A stretch of 64,000 bases of DNA, taken from positions 1 through 64,000 of the forward strand of contig CAMAWH010000021.1 of the NCBI GenBank assembly GCA_945861635.1, read 5' to 3'. Below are positions 33,814-42,168 of the stretch, piece after piece. The notes beneath the pieces are model-generated. The model was not told where the DNA came from, ran no database searches, and saw nothing but the letters and a program-made list of their open reading frames with translations. Position numbers and translations under genes: made by a program. Source of the stretch: Klebsiella pneumoniae (GTDB lineage: Bacteria; Myxococcota_A; UBA796; SXON01). Positions within the stretch are counted from its first letter, which is position 1. Each line of letters opens with the position of its first letter.

Positions 33814-35280
33814 ATGTCGGAACGCGCAGATCGGACAGGCGCAACTCGGGCGGGCGCCGGTTGGTTTGGGCGCGTGATTCTCCAGCGGGAGAGCCTGCCG
33901 ACGGAGGTGCAGGCCATTCTTGACGCGGAAGTGCGGGCAATGTCTCGCGGCGCGCACGTCGTCCGGTTCTGGCTCGGAATGGCCGGGTTGGTTGCGTTGT
34001 TGGCCAACTGGTCGAGCAATACGCCGGAAACGATGATGCTCGGCGGCATCACGGCGCTGCTCTACTCGCTGTACGCGGGTGGCGTCTGGCTTGCGGCGCG
34101 TCACGGCTTGCATCGGGATTGGATCAAGTACGTTTCGATCACGGTCGATACGACAGGCGTCACCGCACTTTCCCTGACGGGGATGTACAATTATTCGGGA
34201 GGGTACGAGGTACTGCTCGCGCCGGCTTTTCTGCTGCTGTACGTGATTTTCAACACGCTCACCACGCTTCAGTACAGCGTGGCGGCTTCGCTGTATGCCG
34301 CGCTGCTGTCGGCGCTCCAACGCTCCGCCGTGCTCGCGTACGTTCTCGCTTCCGGCACGGTGAAGGTGAGTGAGAGCGCGGTGTACGGGCAGGCGGCCGT
34401 TTCGATATCGGATCAGGTCAGCATCATTTTCTTCATCGCCATTTCCGGGGTGATTCCCGCGTGGCGAAGCTACTCGTCGCGGCAGTTGTTGTTGGGGGGC
34501 GCGCAGGCCACGGTCGCCGAGGCGGACCTGGAACGAAAGCAGGCGTCTCTCCGCAAGTACGTCAGTGACAACGTGGTGGATTATATGATGGCGAATCCGG
34601 AAGCCATGGGGTTGGGCGGGCGCAAACAATACGCAACGGTCATGTTCGTCGATATCCGAAACTTCACGCCGTTTACCGAACGGGAGAGTCCGGAGCGCGT
34701 GGTGGCCTTTCTGAATCGGTTCTTTACGGCGCTGGTGGATATCGTATTCCAGCACGGCGGTACGTTGGATAAATTCACCGGTGATGGGTTGATGGCGATG
34801 TTTGGCGTTCCGCAGGAAATGCCCGACGCTCCTGGAGAAGCGGTGACGGCTGCGTTGGAAATGCTCAAGTGGGTGCGCGGATACAATGACCAGCGTACGG
34901 ACGCCGAATTTGAGCTGCGCATTGGCATCGGAATTGCGCACGGGTTGGTGATCGCGGGAAATATCGGGTCGCCACGACGTATGGACTACAGTGTGGTGGG
35001 TGACACGGCCAACTATGCGGCGCGGTTGCAAGAATTGAACAAGGACTTGGCTACGGAGATATTGGTTTCCGAGTCGGTCCACGACGCCGTACGCGGTCGT
35101 TTCCCCGTAAAAAGGATGCCGTCCGTGCGCGTCCGTGGAAAGCGCGGCGAAGTCGCGATTTGGGCAATCGAGTCCGCCGCGAACGCCGGGCAATCGCCCG
35201 AGCCGGAGTTGGCCACGGCGCCGCCATCCTTTCCCAATGCCGAAATCATCGTCGGCGGTAAATTGCGAGACGTGGAGTGA
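33814..35280 (+). CDS. Membrane-bound class III adenylate/guanylate cyclase
   Basis: 488 residues, 27 bases after the kinase giant. Six or so hydrophobic helices occupy residues ~48-220. The catalytic domain (from about 265) has both metal aspartates, VMFVDIRNFTPF and LDKFTGDGLMAMFG, and the transition-state pair in YSVVGDTANYAARLQ, so it looks active. Substrate choice between ATP and GTP is not decided from the motifs. A short charged helix (about 240-255) may be a signalling helix. Its stop is overlapped by the next start (GTGA), so the isoprenoid-synthase-like gene is probably co-translated. Confidence 0.92.
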   Translation: MSERADRTGATRAGAGWFGRVILQRESLPTEVQAILDAEVRAMSRGAHVVRFWLGMAGLVALLANWSSNTPETMMLGGITALLYSLYAGGVWLAARHGLHRDWIKYVSITVDTTGVTALSLTGMYNYSGGYEVLLAPAFLLLYVIFNTLTTLQYSVAASLYAALLSALQRSAVLAYVLASGTVKVSESAVYGQAAVSISDQVSIIFFIAISGVIPAWRSYSSRQLLLGGAQATVAEADLERKQASLRKYVSDNVVDYMMANPEAMGLGGRKQYATVMFVDIRNFTPFTERESPERVVAFLNRFFTALVDIVFQHGGTLDKFTGDGLMAMFGVPQEMPDAPGEAVTAALEMLKWVRGYNDQRTDAEFELRIGIGIAHGLVIAGNIGSPRRMDYSVVGDTANYAARLQELNKDLATEILVSESVHDAVRGRFPVKRMPSVRVRGKRGEVAIWAIESAANAGQSPEPELATAPPSFPNAEIIVGGKLRDVE

Positions 35281-36185
35281 GCACCTACGACTCCGAGGGC
35301 GCGCGGTTTTCACGCCTCTGGGATCGGCTGGATGCGCGGATGGCCGCATTGCCTCCGTCATTAGCGGCCCTCGCGCGTCAATTCCGTACATCCATTCGAG
35401 CGGACGAGCGGCAGTATTTCTCCTTCGCTGACGCGGCGCCGTTGCTCTATCTTCCGATTTGGCTCGGGCGCGCCGACGACGCCGCCTTGGATGATATTCT
35501 GGAGGCTTCGGCGCTCGCATATTGGTATGTCCGTATTCAGGACAACGTCATCGACGAACCGGCTGAGCGCGGGCACGCTTCGTTGCTGCTCCTGGCCAAT
35601 ACTTTTCTTTGGGATGCGTTGGATCTTTGGCGCGCACGCATTTCCGATCCGCGTTTCTGGGCGCTTTCGCGGCAGGCATGGAGGACGTTCTCGGAGGAGA
35701 CGGAAGCGGAGCGCTTGTGCATTTCGGAGCGCCGAGAATATTCGACCCAGGACTTCACGACGCACGCTCGCAAGGTCGCCGTGGCGGAAATTCCCATCTA
35801 CGCGGTCATGGCTGCGTCGGACGATTGGCGCGGCGTGGAACACGTTCCGAATCTGGTTCACGCCCTCGGTCAGGCCTATGGTCGCCTCAACGACGTTCTC
35901 GGCCACGAACGCGATCTGCGCACCAATGGGAACACGTTTTTGCTCGCGCGCGCGCAGGCACGGGCGGGCGCGGCGGACACGGACGCCATTCGTGCCGCGC
36001 TGCTCCGCTCCGATTTATTGGAGGAGTTTCTGGACGAAGCGATGGTGAGCCATCGTGCGGCGCTCGTCCATGCCGAAGCGGTTGGTATTCCCGCCATGGG
36101 GATATTTACCGACGAGCGTTTGGCGCGGCTAGGAACCATGCGCGTGCAGGTCAGCTTGATGCGTTTGGCGAGTGAGTTGCGCTAG
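35277..36185 (+). CDS. Class I isoprenoid-synthase-like enzyme
   Basis: 302 residues from a GTG overlapping the cyclase stop. The protein is all-helical. A DxxxD-type acidic motif is present in RIQDNVIDEPAER (about residue 88) and a second acidic site in GRLNDVLGHERDLRTNG (about 203-215), the two places where class I prenyl/terpene synthases hold magnesium-diphosphate. The second site keeps N-D and R-D but not the classical NSE order. It could make or cyclise an isoprenoid, or transfer a prenyl group. Sitting directly before a RiPP-like precursor and a protease makes a modifying role possible, though this is inference. No other isoprenoid gene is nearby. Confidence 0.65.
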   Translation: MSTYDSEGARFSRLWDRLDARMAALPPSLAALARQFRTSIRADERQYFSFADAAPLLYLPIWLGRADDAALDDILEASALAYWYVRIQDNVIDEPAERGHASLLLLANTFLWDALDLWRARISDPRFWALSRQAWRTFSEETEAERLCISERREYSTQDFTTHARKVAVAEIPIYAVMAASDDWRGVEHVPNLVHALGQAYGRLNDVLGHERDLRTNGNTFLLARAQARAGAADTDAIRAALLRSDLLEEFLDEAMVSHRAALVHAEAVGIPAMGIFTDERLARLGTMRVQVSLMRLASELR

Positions 36186-36256
36186 TCGCCGGCGAACCCG
36201 CCCCTCATGCTCCAGCCGCCGGGATCCGATGTCCGGTATCGAACCCGGAGTCTCTG

Positions 36257-36487
36257 ATGTCCGCTCCCTCCCAACTCCAGCAACTCGTCGGTCGCGCCCT
36301 GATCGACGCCGACTTCCGCCAAGCGCTGCTCGTTGACACGCGCGGAACGCTTGTGAAGGAAGGCTTCCAATTCGATGAAACCACGCTGACCGCCATCGAA
36401 TCCGCGATGCACGATCCGGAAAAGGTCCGGAGTTTCACCGCTGCGTTCCAATCGGAGTTTCTCGGCCGCGCCGATTACGTCTGCTAA
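36257..36487 (+). CDS. NHLP/Os1348-like RiPP precursor peptide
   Basis: 76 residues, ATG at 36257 with GGAG 6-9 bases before it. The segment LIDADFRQALLVDTRGTLVK followed by EGFQFDETTLTAIE fits the leader of the nitrile-hydratase-like leader peptide (NHLP) clan, Os1348-type. The C-terminal 20 residues, ending FLGRADYVC, would hold the core; the last residue is Cys. There is no double-Gly cleavage site. The stop abuts the M50/PqqD-domain gene, the expected context for a leader-guided modified peptide. No radical SAM, YcaO or lanthionine enzyme is adjacent, so the modification is unknown. Confidence 0.65.
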   Translation: MSAPSQLQQLVGRALIDADFRQALLVDTRGTLVKEGFQFDETTLTAIESAMHDPEKVRSFTAAFQSEFLGRADYVC

Positions 36488-37519
36488 TTGCCCCCCGCCG
36501 CGCTGGAACTGCTCGTCCGCGAAGGGGGAGGATTCCGCCTCCACCAACTGGATTGTGGGCGCGCGCTGCTCGCGATGCGGCCACGCCCTACGCCCGCGGT
36601 ATTGCATGCGACCGACACCGGAATCATCTTGCGCAGCACGGACGGCACGCGACACATTCGGCTGAGCGAACCAGAGGGCTTTCTCTGGCAGGAGATGGAT
36701 GGCCACACGTCGGTTGAGGAACTCGCAACCGCCTGGTTCCTCCGCTTTGGTAGTTTTGAATTCGGCCAGATTTTGCGATTCGTTCAGTTGGCCCGTCGCA
36801 ACGGATTCCTTGAAACCAATCGGAGCGGACTGCTTCGGAATCGGTGGGTATCGGCCTGGTTTGCGCGAGAGGTCCGCTGGAACGACGTCGATGCCGGAGT
36901 GGCCGCGCTCCATGCGGCCTGCCGCCCGATTTTCCGGTCTTCCGTTGCCATCGCGGCGGCGGCAACGGTGGTCGCCGGGACGTTGACCCAGGCCGTGGCG
37001 AGCACCGGTGCGCCCCCCGCATATCCGTTGGTCTTTGCCGGCTTCTGGCTGCTGCACATGATTCCGCACGAGGCCGCCCACGCCGTTGCCTGTGTCGCCT
37101 TCGGGCGCCGCGTTCGCGCCATCGGGGTGAGCTGGCGTGGGGTGTTCGTCGATACGACTGACATGTACCTCTCCAGCCGCCGAAACCACGCCACTGTCGC
37201 CCTTGCGGGACCGGCAAGCAACCTCGTCCTTGCGTCGGTAGCGGCACTGGCTGCGGTTTGTCTGCCGGTCACCGCCTGGCGGGAACTCGCAGGCGTCGCC
37301 GCAGACGCCGGATTTGCGATGGCGTTTGTCGCCGGGTGGCCATTCTTGTTCGCGGGAGATGGCTACCACGCGCTGTCGGATGCGCTGCGCGCACCCCGTT
37401 TGCGGGCGGATGCCGTGCGGAGCGTGCGAGCCGGCAAGCCGACGGCCGTCGGGGTCATGTATTTGTCGCTGCTAGCGGCGACGTGGCTGGGGTTGTTCGG
37501 ATTTCTCGCCCGGGCGTAG
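36488..37519 (+). CDS. M50 (site-2-type) membrane protease with N-terminal PqqD-like domain
   Basis: 343 residues, TTG start immediately after the precursor stop. Residues ~20-110 look like a PqqD-type RiPP recognition element (IILRSTDGTRHIRLSEPEGF, LWQEMDGHTSVEELATAW, LARRNGFLETN). About 145-340 is a multi-helix M50 protease with HEAAH near residue 194, GPASN in the second helix and AGDGYH as the third site, so the zinc centre looks complete. The known relatives process or export RiPP peptides in membranes (for example YydH-like proteins). The combination suggests that it recognises the leader of the adjacent precursor and cuts it in the membrane. Confidence 0.8.
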   Translation: MPPAALELLVREGGGFRLHQLDCGRALLAMRPRPTPAVLHATDTGIILRSTDGTRHIRLSEPEGFLWQEMDGHTSVEELATAWFLRFGSFEFGQILRFVQLARRNGFLETNRSGLLRNRWVSAWFAREVRWNDVDAGVAALHAACRPIFRSSVAIAAAATVVAGTLTQAVASTGAPPAYPLVFAGFWLLHMIPHEAAHAVACVAFGRRVRAIGVSWRGVFVDTTDMYLSSRRNHATVALAGPASNLVLASVAALAAVCLPVTAWRELAGVAADAGFAMAFVAGWPFLFAGDGYHALSDALRAPRLRADAVRSVRAGKPTAVGVMYLSLLAATWLGLFGFLARA

Positions 37520-37535
37520 ATTCAGTCGCCCAGGC

Positions 37536-37554
37536 GCGTTCGGGAACCGAACGC
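37536..37554. terminator. Hairpin between convergent genes
   Basis: GCGTTCGG, loop GAA, CCGAACGC: a perfect 8-base stem in the 42-base gap between the M50 gene and the cNMP-domain gene. An A-rich then T-rich stretch follows (ccaaaacctatttt). Likely a shared terminator, though the T-run is displaced. Confidence 0.6.
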
Positions 37555-37561
37555 CCAAAAC

Positions 37562-38059
37562 CTATTTTCGATATTCCGCGGGATCGGTGGAGGTGGCGTC
37601 GAGTCCCCACAGTATCACTTCCTGGAGCTTGTCATTTGTTCGGCGTATTTTTGCGGTCAGATCCTGCATCATCGCCCACGCAAACTTCCCGAAAAGGGCG
37701 CCGTCGTCGTTAAACAACTGGCGCAGGCGTTCGGCATCCAACACGAGTAATTGGCAATCGAGTTCGGCCGTCACGCTTGCCGACGCGCATTGGGCGTCGA
37801 TGAGATCCAACTCACCGAAGTGAGCGGGAGGATCCAGGTGGGCGAGGACGGCCTCGGTTTCCCCACGGATGGTCTTGGTGACGACAACCCGGCCTTCCCG
37901 CAGGATATACAGCGAATCGTGCGGGCGCCCCTCGGACAGGATGACGCTGCCCTCCGGCACGCTGCGCGGCTCGAACCAACGCGCCAGCCGAACCAACTCG
38001 TCGGGGGAGAGGGAGGTGAAGAGCGGTTCGGTTTGCAGGAATGCCGGGATTGGGTCCAT
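37562..38059 (-). CDS. Single-domain cNMP-binding-fold protein
   Basis: 165 residues, ATG at 38059. The CRP-type beta-roll is clear: EPLFTSLSPDELVRLARWFE, VILSEGRPHDSLYILREG, HFGELDLIDAQ. The conserved phosphate-binding Arg of cAMP sites is Ala here (ASASV), so ligand binding may be lost or altered. There is no DNA-binding domain; a C-terminal helix follows. It is likely a regulatory subunit-like partner for another protein. It lies 14 bases after a paralogue of the same layout, in one run with a PAS kinase. Confidence 0.8.
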   Translation of the reverse strand: MDPIPAFLQTEPLFTSLSPDELVRLARWFEPRSVPEGSVILSEGRPHDSLYILREGRVVVTKTIRGETEAVLAHLDPPAHFGELDLIDAQCASASVTAELDCQLLVLDAERLRQLFNDDGALFGKFAWAMMQDLTAKIRRTNDKLQEVILWGLDATSTDPAEYRK

Positions 38060-38073
38060 TCCCGGCCCGTAAC

Positions 38074-38499
38074 CTATGCGGATGGATCGAGCGCCGTGGC
38101 GTCGAGGCTCCAGGCCACTGCGGCGCCGAGTCGTTCATTTGCGCCGCGCACCTTGGCGGACAGTGCGCGCAGCAAGGACCACAAAAGCGTCTTGTCACAG
38201 AGAATCTTTTCGACCCCTTCACGGCGGAAACGCCAGACGACGGTCCGTTCGTCCGCGGTGACCGTGGCGGCGGCGGGGCCCGGACTGATCGCGCCCAATT
38301 CGCCGAACATGGCGCCGGGGCCGAGCTCTGCGAGCAGCGATTCCATTTCGCCACGGACCGTTTTCGTCGCCGTCACCTGACCGCTGATAAGCAGGTACAA
38401 GCTGTCTTGTTGCGCCCCCTCCCAGAGGATCACCTGACCGGGCGCCGCAACGAATACCTCGGCGTAGGGGCGGATGCGTTCAAGGGTATCGGGGCTCAT
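38074..38499 (-). CDS. Second single-domain cNMP-binding-fold protein
   Basis: 141 residues, ATG at 38499. Beta-roll motifs are VILWEGAQQDSLYLLISG and AMFGELGAISPG; the phosphate Arg is again Ala (AAATV). It ends with LSAKVRGANERLGAAVAWSLDA, almost the same closing helix as its neighbour (AKIRRTNDKLQEVILWGLDA), so both arose by duplication and probably share a partner. No DNA-binding domain. The start lies 37 bases after the stop of the kinase gene. Confidence 0.8.
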   Translation of the reverse strand: MSPDTLERIRPYAEVFVAAPGQVILWEGAQQDSLYLLISGQVTATKTVRGEMESLLAELGPGAMFGELGAISPGPAAATVTADERTVVWRFRREGVEKILCDKTLLWSLLRALSAKVRGANERLGAAVAWSLDATALDPSA

Positions 38500-38536
38500 G
38501 TTCCCGAGATCGGAAGCGCAGCAAGGAGACGTGAGG

Positions 38537-40921
38537 CTATTCGCTCTCGACGACCACGATCTCCTCGCTCGGAACGAGGCGATCGAGCAGGGAGCGCAGC
38601 GTTGTGACGTCTACCGGGCGGGTGAGGACGACGCAGCCCTGAGCCACAAGCCTCTCCCGCGTGCTGTGCTTTAGTCCTGGCGGAATCACGACGATGGCGT
38701 TGCGCTGGAGGGCGGGCGCGGCCTCGGCAAATCGGGTGAGCAAACGGAGTCCGAAACTCTCCGGACGCGGAAAGGCGAGAACGGCGGCTTGCCATGCATG
38801 TTTCGGCAGGGCGGCGAGTGCGTCCGCTATCGTGGCGTAGGCGTCAACGGTGTGGGTTTCGCCAATGTGGCGCTCCAGGGCGCGACGCAGCAATTCGTCG
38901 TCTTCAACAAGGAGTACGTTTGCGCGTGCAGTCGGCCGCGGTCGGAGCATATCGGCGGGGCGCACGGCGGCCATCGCTTCAGCGGCTGGAAAGCTCACGC
39001 GGACGCGCGTCCCAGTACCGGCGGCGGTATCCAACTCCAATGTACCGCCCGCCGCGCGCAGCGACTCTTTAGCAAGGCCAAGGAACAACGGCGCGTATCC
39101 GGGCTGCGCCGCGAGGTAGTGCAGGTCTCCGAGGCGCGACTGAACATCGACGGCGTAGCCGGCCCCGTTGTCACGAACATCCAAGTACAACCAGCCATCT
39201 CTAAGTCGGCCCTCGATCGTGACGCGGGGATTTTCCGCGCCGTCGCAACTGGCTGCGCTTGCGAGGAGGAGGAGGCACAGGCCGCGCAACAGGGGGCCGC
39301 GGGAAGCGCGGGCCGCGGGAAGGTCGTCCACGACGAATTCAATGGCGACCGCGTTTTCATAGGCATGCGAGACGAGATCTCGTGCCGCCTCCAATTCGCG
39401 GGAGAGCCGCACCGGACCCGGAGGATCGGGTTCGCTGGCCTGAAACCGATTGATGTCGTCCACCAGACTGCGCAAACGGTACACGCCTTCCCCGAGCGAC
39501 GTCATGACCGCGTCAAAGCCGCGGTCATTGTCAGGCAGCCGCGCGCGGCGGGCGTAGGCGTCGAATTCGCGCATCGACGTACCGCCCGCGACCATGCGTG
39601 CCAACACCCGAAGGTCGGTAAGCGTCGCGAGCACAACGCGATGGTCGGGCTCAAAGTAGGCGCACGCATCTTGCAATCGACGCACGACGCCATCGGTGAA
39701 GACGCTGACCAACGCGCGCTCCTTGGTGAGCCGCGCTTGCTCGCTCATCGATTGGACCTCCGTCCGGTCCGCGAGAAAGCAGAAAACCAGCTGGATGACG
39801 CCGTCGGCCCCTCGGAGCGCGACGGCGTCGAGGTCGGCAGGCACGCGGGTTCCATTCGGTCGGACGACGTTGACGCGGACGCTATGGCGACCACGCCCCG
39901 CCAGTCGCGTCGTCAGCCCATCCCATTTCAGACCCTCGACGTGCATCACGTCATCGAGGAACTTCTTTCCGCGCGCCTTGCCGGCACCCGCGCCACCCAG
40001 CCGCTCCGCACCTCGACTCCAGGTGCGAATCGTGCCATCCGGCGTTGCGACGATGACGGCGACTGCCGCCACTTGTCCGAGCGCGCGCTCGAGGTCACCA
40101 TCGGGCGTCGCGGAGGGCGCGTCGGCACCGCTCTCGTCGGTCGTTTCTGAAACGGGCGTCGAAACTGGCGCGGTGACCGGCGAGATGAGGAGCGCAATCG
40201 CCACCATCTGCTGCCGCTCGTTCTGGACACGCGCGGCGCTCACGGTGCATTCCAGCGTGTCGCCTTTTTCGCGGCGTAGCTCTCGGGTAAACTTCATCGT
40301 GCCATGCGAGCGCAGCGTCGCGACCCAGTCGAGCACGATGGCGCGTGGATTTTCGTCCGGAATGAGGTTGGAGATGGGGCGCTCCAGCGCGCTCCGCGGG
40401 CTGTACCCGAACAGCGCCTCCGCCGCGCCGGACCAGTGGAGGATGCGGCCGTCGAGGTCTGCCACCACGATCGCCTCTGGAACCCGCTCCAGGATTGTGT
40501 TCTGAAGGCGAACCCACTGTTCCAGCTTACGACGGTCCGTTACGTCCTCGCCAAGGACGACGACCACCCGGGCATCACCCGTGCCCTGCGGTACGAATTG
40601 CCAACGGATCTGGCGTTGGTCGCCTTGTCGCGTTGAAAGCAGCCATTCTCCGTCACGCGGCCTGTCTCCGGTGAGCGCGGCGCGATGCACGGCGTGGACG
40701 GTTTCGCGGAGCGCCGGCTCCGGATAGAGCGCACGGGTGAGCGCCCGAACGTCCGTCAACGTTTCGGGATCGAAGTCGATTCGGTCTCGCATCGTGCGGT
40801 TCATGCTCACGACGCGCTCTTCCGCATCGATGGCGTACACGAGCGTGCCCGTGCGGTCGAGCAGCGCTTCGACCGCCGTCGTTTCGAGCTCCGGTAGCTG
40901 TGCGCGTGGTCCGCCGGCCAT
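38537..40921 (-). CDS. PAS-domain histidine-kinase-like protein with C-terminal pseudo-receiver
   Basis: 794 residues from ATG at 40921. Three PAS-like sensor domains (about 15-135, 140-260, 285-400; e.g. AIVVADLDGRILHWSGAAEALFG) precede a helical part and a HATPase domain (~535-660) with DNGAGY and TGTRVRVSFP. No HE-type phospho-accepting His block is visible, and the N-box Asn is replaced. The C-terminal receiver (~680-785) starts normally (NVLLVEDDELLRRAL) but the phosphorylated Asp is not present (AVLAFPRPES) and the Lys site reads LTRPVD. It is therefore likely to sense and signal by protein contact rather than phosphotransfer. Two cNMP-fold proteins follow in the same direction. Confidence 0.85.
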   Translation of the reverse strand: MAGGPRAQLPELETTAVEALLDRTGTLVYAIDAEERVVSMNRTMRDRIDFDPETLTDVRALTRALYPEPALRETVHAVHRAALTGDRPRDGEWLLSTRQGDQRQIRWQFVPQGTGDARVVVVLGEDVTDRRKLEQWVRLQNTILERVPEAIVVADLDGRILHWSGAAEALFGYSPRSALERPISNLIPDENPRAIVLDWVATLRSHGTMKFTRELRREKGDTLECTVSAARVQNERQQMVAIALLISPVTAPVSTPVSETTDESGADAPSATPDGDLERALGQVAAVAVIVATPDGTIRTWSRGAERLGGAGAGKARGKKFLDDVMHVEGLKWDGLTTRLAGRGRHSVRVNVVRPNGTRVPADLDAVALRGADGVIQLVFCFLADRTEVQSMSEQARLTKERALVSVFTDGVVRRLQDACAYFEPDHRVVLATLTDLRVLARMVAGGTSMREFDAYARRARLPDNDRGFDAVMTSLGEGVYRLRSLVDDINRFQASEPDPPGPVRLSRELEAARDLVSHAYENAVAIEFVVDDLPAARASRGPLLRGLCLLLLASAASCDGAENPRVTIEGRLRDGWLYLDVRDNGAGYAVDVQSRLGDLHYLAAQPGYAPLFLGLAKESLRAAGGTLELDTAAGTGTRVRVSFPAAEAMAAVRPADMLRPRPTARANVLLVEDDELLRRALERHIGETHTVDAYATIADALAALPKHAWQAAVLAFPRPESFGLRLLTRFAEAAPALQRNAIVVIPPGLKHSTRERLVAQGCVVLTRPVDVTTLRSLLDRLVPSEEIVVVESE

Positions 40922-40959
40922 TGTCGGCCCCGATAACGCGCACGGCGGCGGGCGGCGGT

Positions 40960-42168
40960 ATGCTCGCGGCGGTGCGCGTCGTTCGTATTCCATCGGGGCA
41001 GTCCGTCGAACCGTTCGGTGATGCGCCGGGCCGGATGCAGGTGCTCGCCGGCACCCTTGCGGAAGCGCAGGCGGACGCGATCGTCGCCGCCGGGTGCGTT
41101 TTGGCGGAGGGGCCGCCGACGGACGAGGCGTACGCGGTCGTGTCGGACCGCCTCTGGTTCACCGGATCGCTCCTCCGCGCGATGATTGCCGAGGGTCGGC
41201 CGGGGCGCCTCGTCGTCACGGACGATGCCTTTCTCCGCGTGACCGGGGCGCTGCAGTCGGATGCGGCCCATCCAGAAATCGCAATTGTGGCGGCCGGTGG
41301 TGCGCCGTCGTTCACCGGGCTTGCCGATCTGGAGCTGGACCTGCGCCTCGCTCCGATGGCTCCTCAGGGCCTGCATCCCGCTTTTCAGCACGCAGCGGCC
41401 GATCCGCTCGTGGCGGGTGCGCGCGCCGTTCACGGTATCGAACATTGGAGTCATCTCGTCCGGGTCAACCTGCTGGCCCTCACCGCGCGCGTTGCGGAGG
41501 CGAAAGCGGCGTTCGATGGGGCGGCGTGGTGGTCCAAAGTCGGCACGGCAGCGGCAATCTTGTGGAAGGCGGGCCGGCTGAACGAAGCCGCGTTGGCGCG
41601 CGCCGTCACACGAATCGGGAACGGCTGTTCTATTCACCCCTCGGCCGTCGTCGAAGCGTGCGAGCTCGGAAACAACGTCAAGATTGGCGCGGGCGCCGTC
41701 GTAAGGGGGTGCGTCCTCGGCGACGGCGCGAGCGTGGATGTACAGGCCCACTGCGTCGCGAGCGCAATCGGGCCGGGAGCTCAGGTCGGTCGGGGCACAC
41801 ACCTGGCGCTTTCTGTCCTTTTCCCCGGCGCGCTCGTGTCCCAGGGTGCGGGCTTTCAGGCGTGTGTCTTTGGTCGCGATTCGTTCGTGGCCCAGGGCGT
41901 CACCGCGCTCGACCTTTCCTTCGGCCGGCAGATCAACGTCGATCACCGTGGCGAAAGAGTTTCGAGTGGCGGTTGGTTTCTCGGTGCCGCCATCGGGCAT
42001 CGCGCGCGAATCGGCGCCGGGGTGCGCATTGGCTACGGCGTCGCGATTCCGAACGACACGCTGCTGGTCGGGCCGCCGGAAACGCTCCTTCGCAAGGTCG
42101 AGCCGGTCAACGGTCCTGCGATGGTGCGTGACGGTCGCCTCGTTTCGGTGAAGGATGGCAGTGCATGA
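40960..42168 (+). CDS. Left-handed beta-helix (hexapeptide-repeat) protein of sugar-nucleotidyltransferase type
   Basis: 402 residues from ATG at 40960, 38 bases from the divergent PAS gene. Residues ~225-360 carry imperfect hexapeptide repeats (SIHPSAVVEACELGNNVKIG, AGAVVRGCVLGDGASV, IGPGAQVGRG) and a late GVRIGYGVAIPN. The N-terminal half has GQSVEPFGDAP and a small domain but no clear nucleotide-binding GxGTR signature. Such folds occur in GlmU C-termini, sugar acyltransferases and related enzymes; the substrate is unknown. Its stop overlaps the next gene (ATGA), so it belongs to the alpha-glucan operon. It might supply a sugar product or act on one. Confidence 0.7.
   Translation: MLAAVRVVRIPSGQSVEPFGDAPGRMQVLAGTLAEAQADAIVAAGCVLAEGPPTDEAYAVVSDRLWFTGSLLRAMIAEGRPGRLVVTDDAFLRVTGALQSDAAHPEIAIVAAGGAPSFTGLADLELDLRLAPMAPQGLHPAFQHAAADPLVAGARAVHGIEHWSHLVRVNLLALTARVAEAKAAFDGAAWWSKVGTAAAILWKAGRLNEAALARAVTRIGNGCSIHPSAVVEACELGNNVKIGAGAVVRGCVLGDGASVDVQAHCVASAIGPGAQVGRGTHLALSVLFPGALVSQGAGFQACVFGRDSFVAQGVTALDLSFGRQINVDHRGERVSSGGWFLGAAIGHRARIGAGVRIGYGVAIPNDTLLVGPPETLLRKVEPVNGPAMVRDGRLVSVKDGSA

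Noticed and set aside
33454..35520. Long minus-strand open frame (688 codons)
   Set aside because: Antisense to the well-supported cyclase; composition is Arg-rich and no motif is visible.
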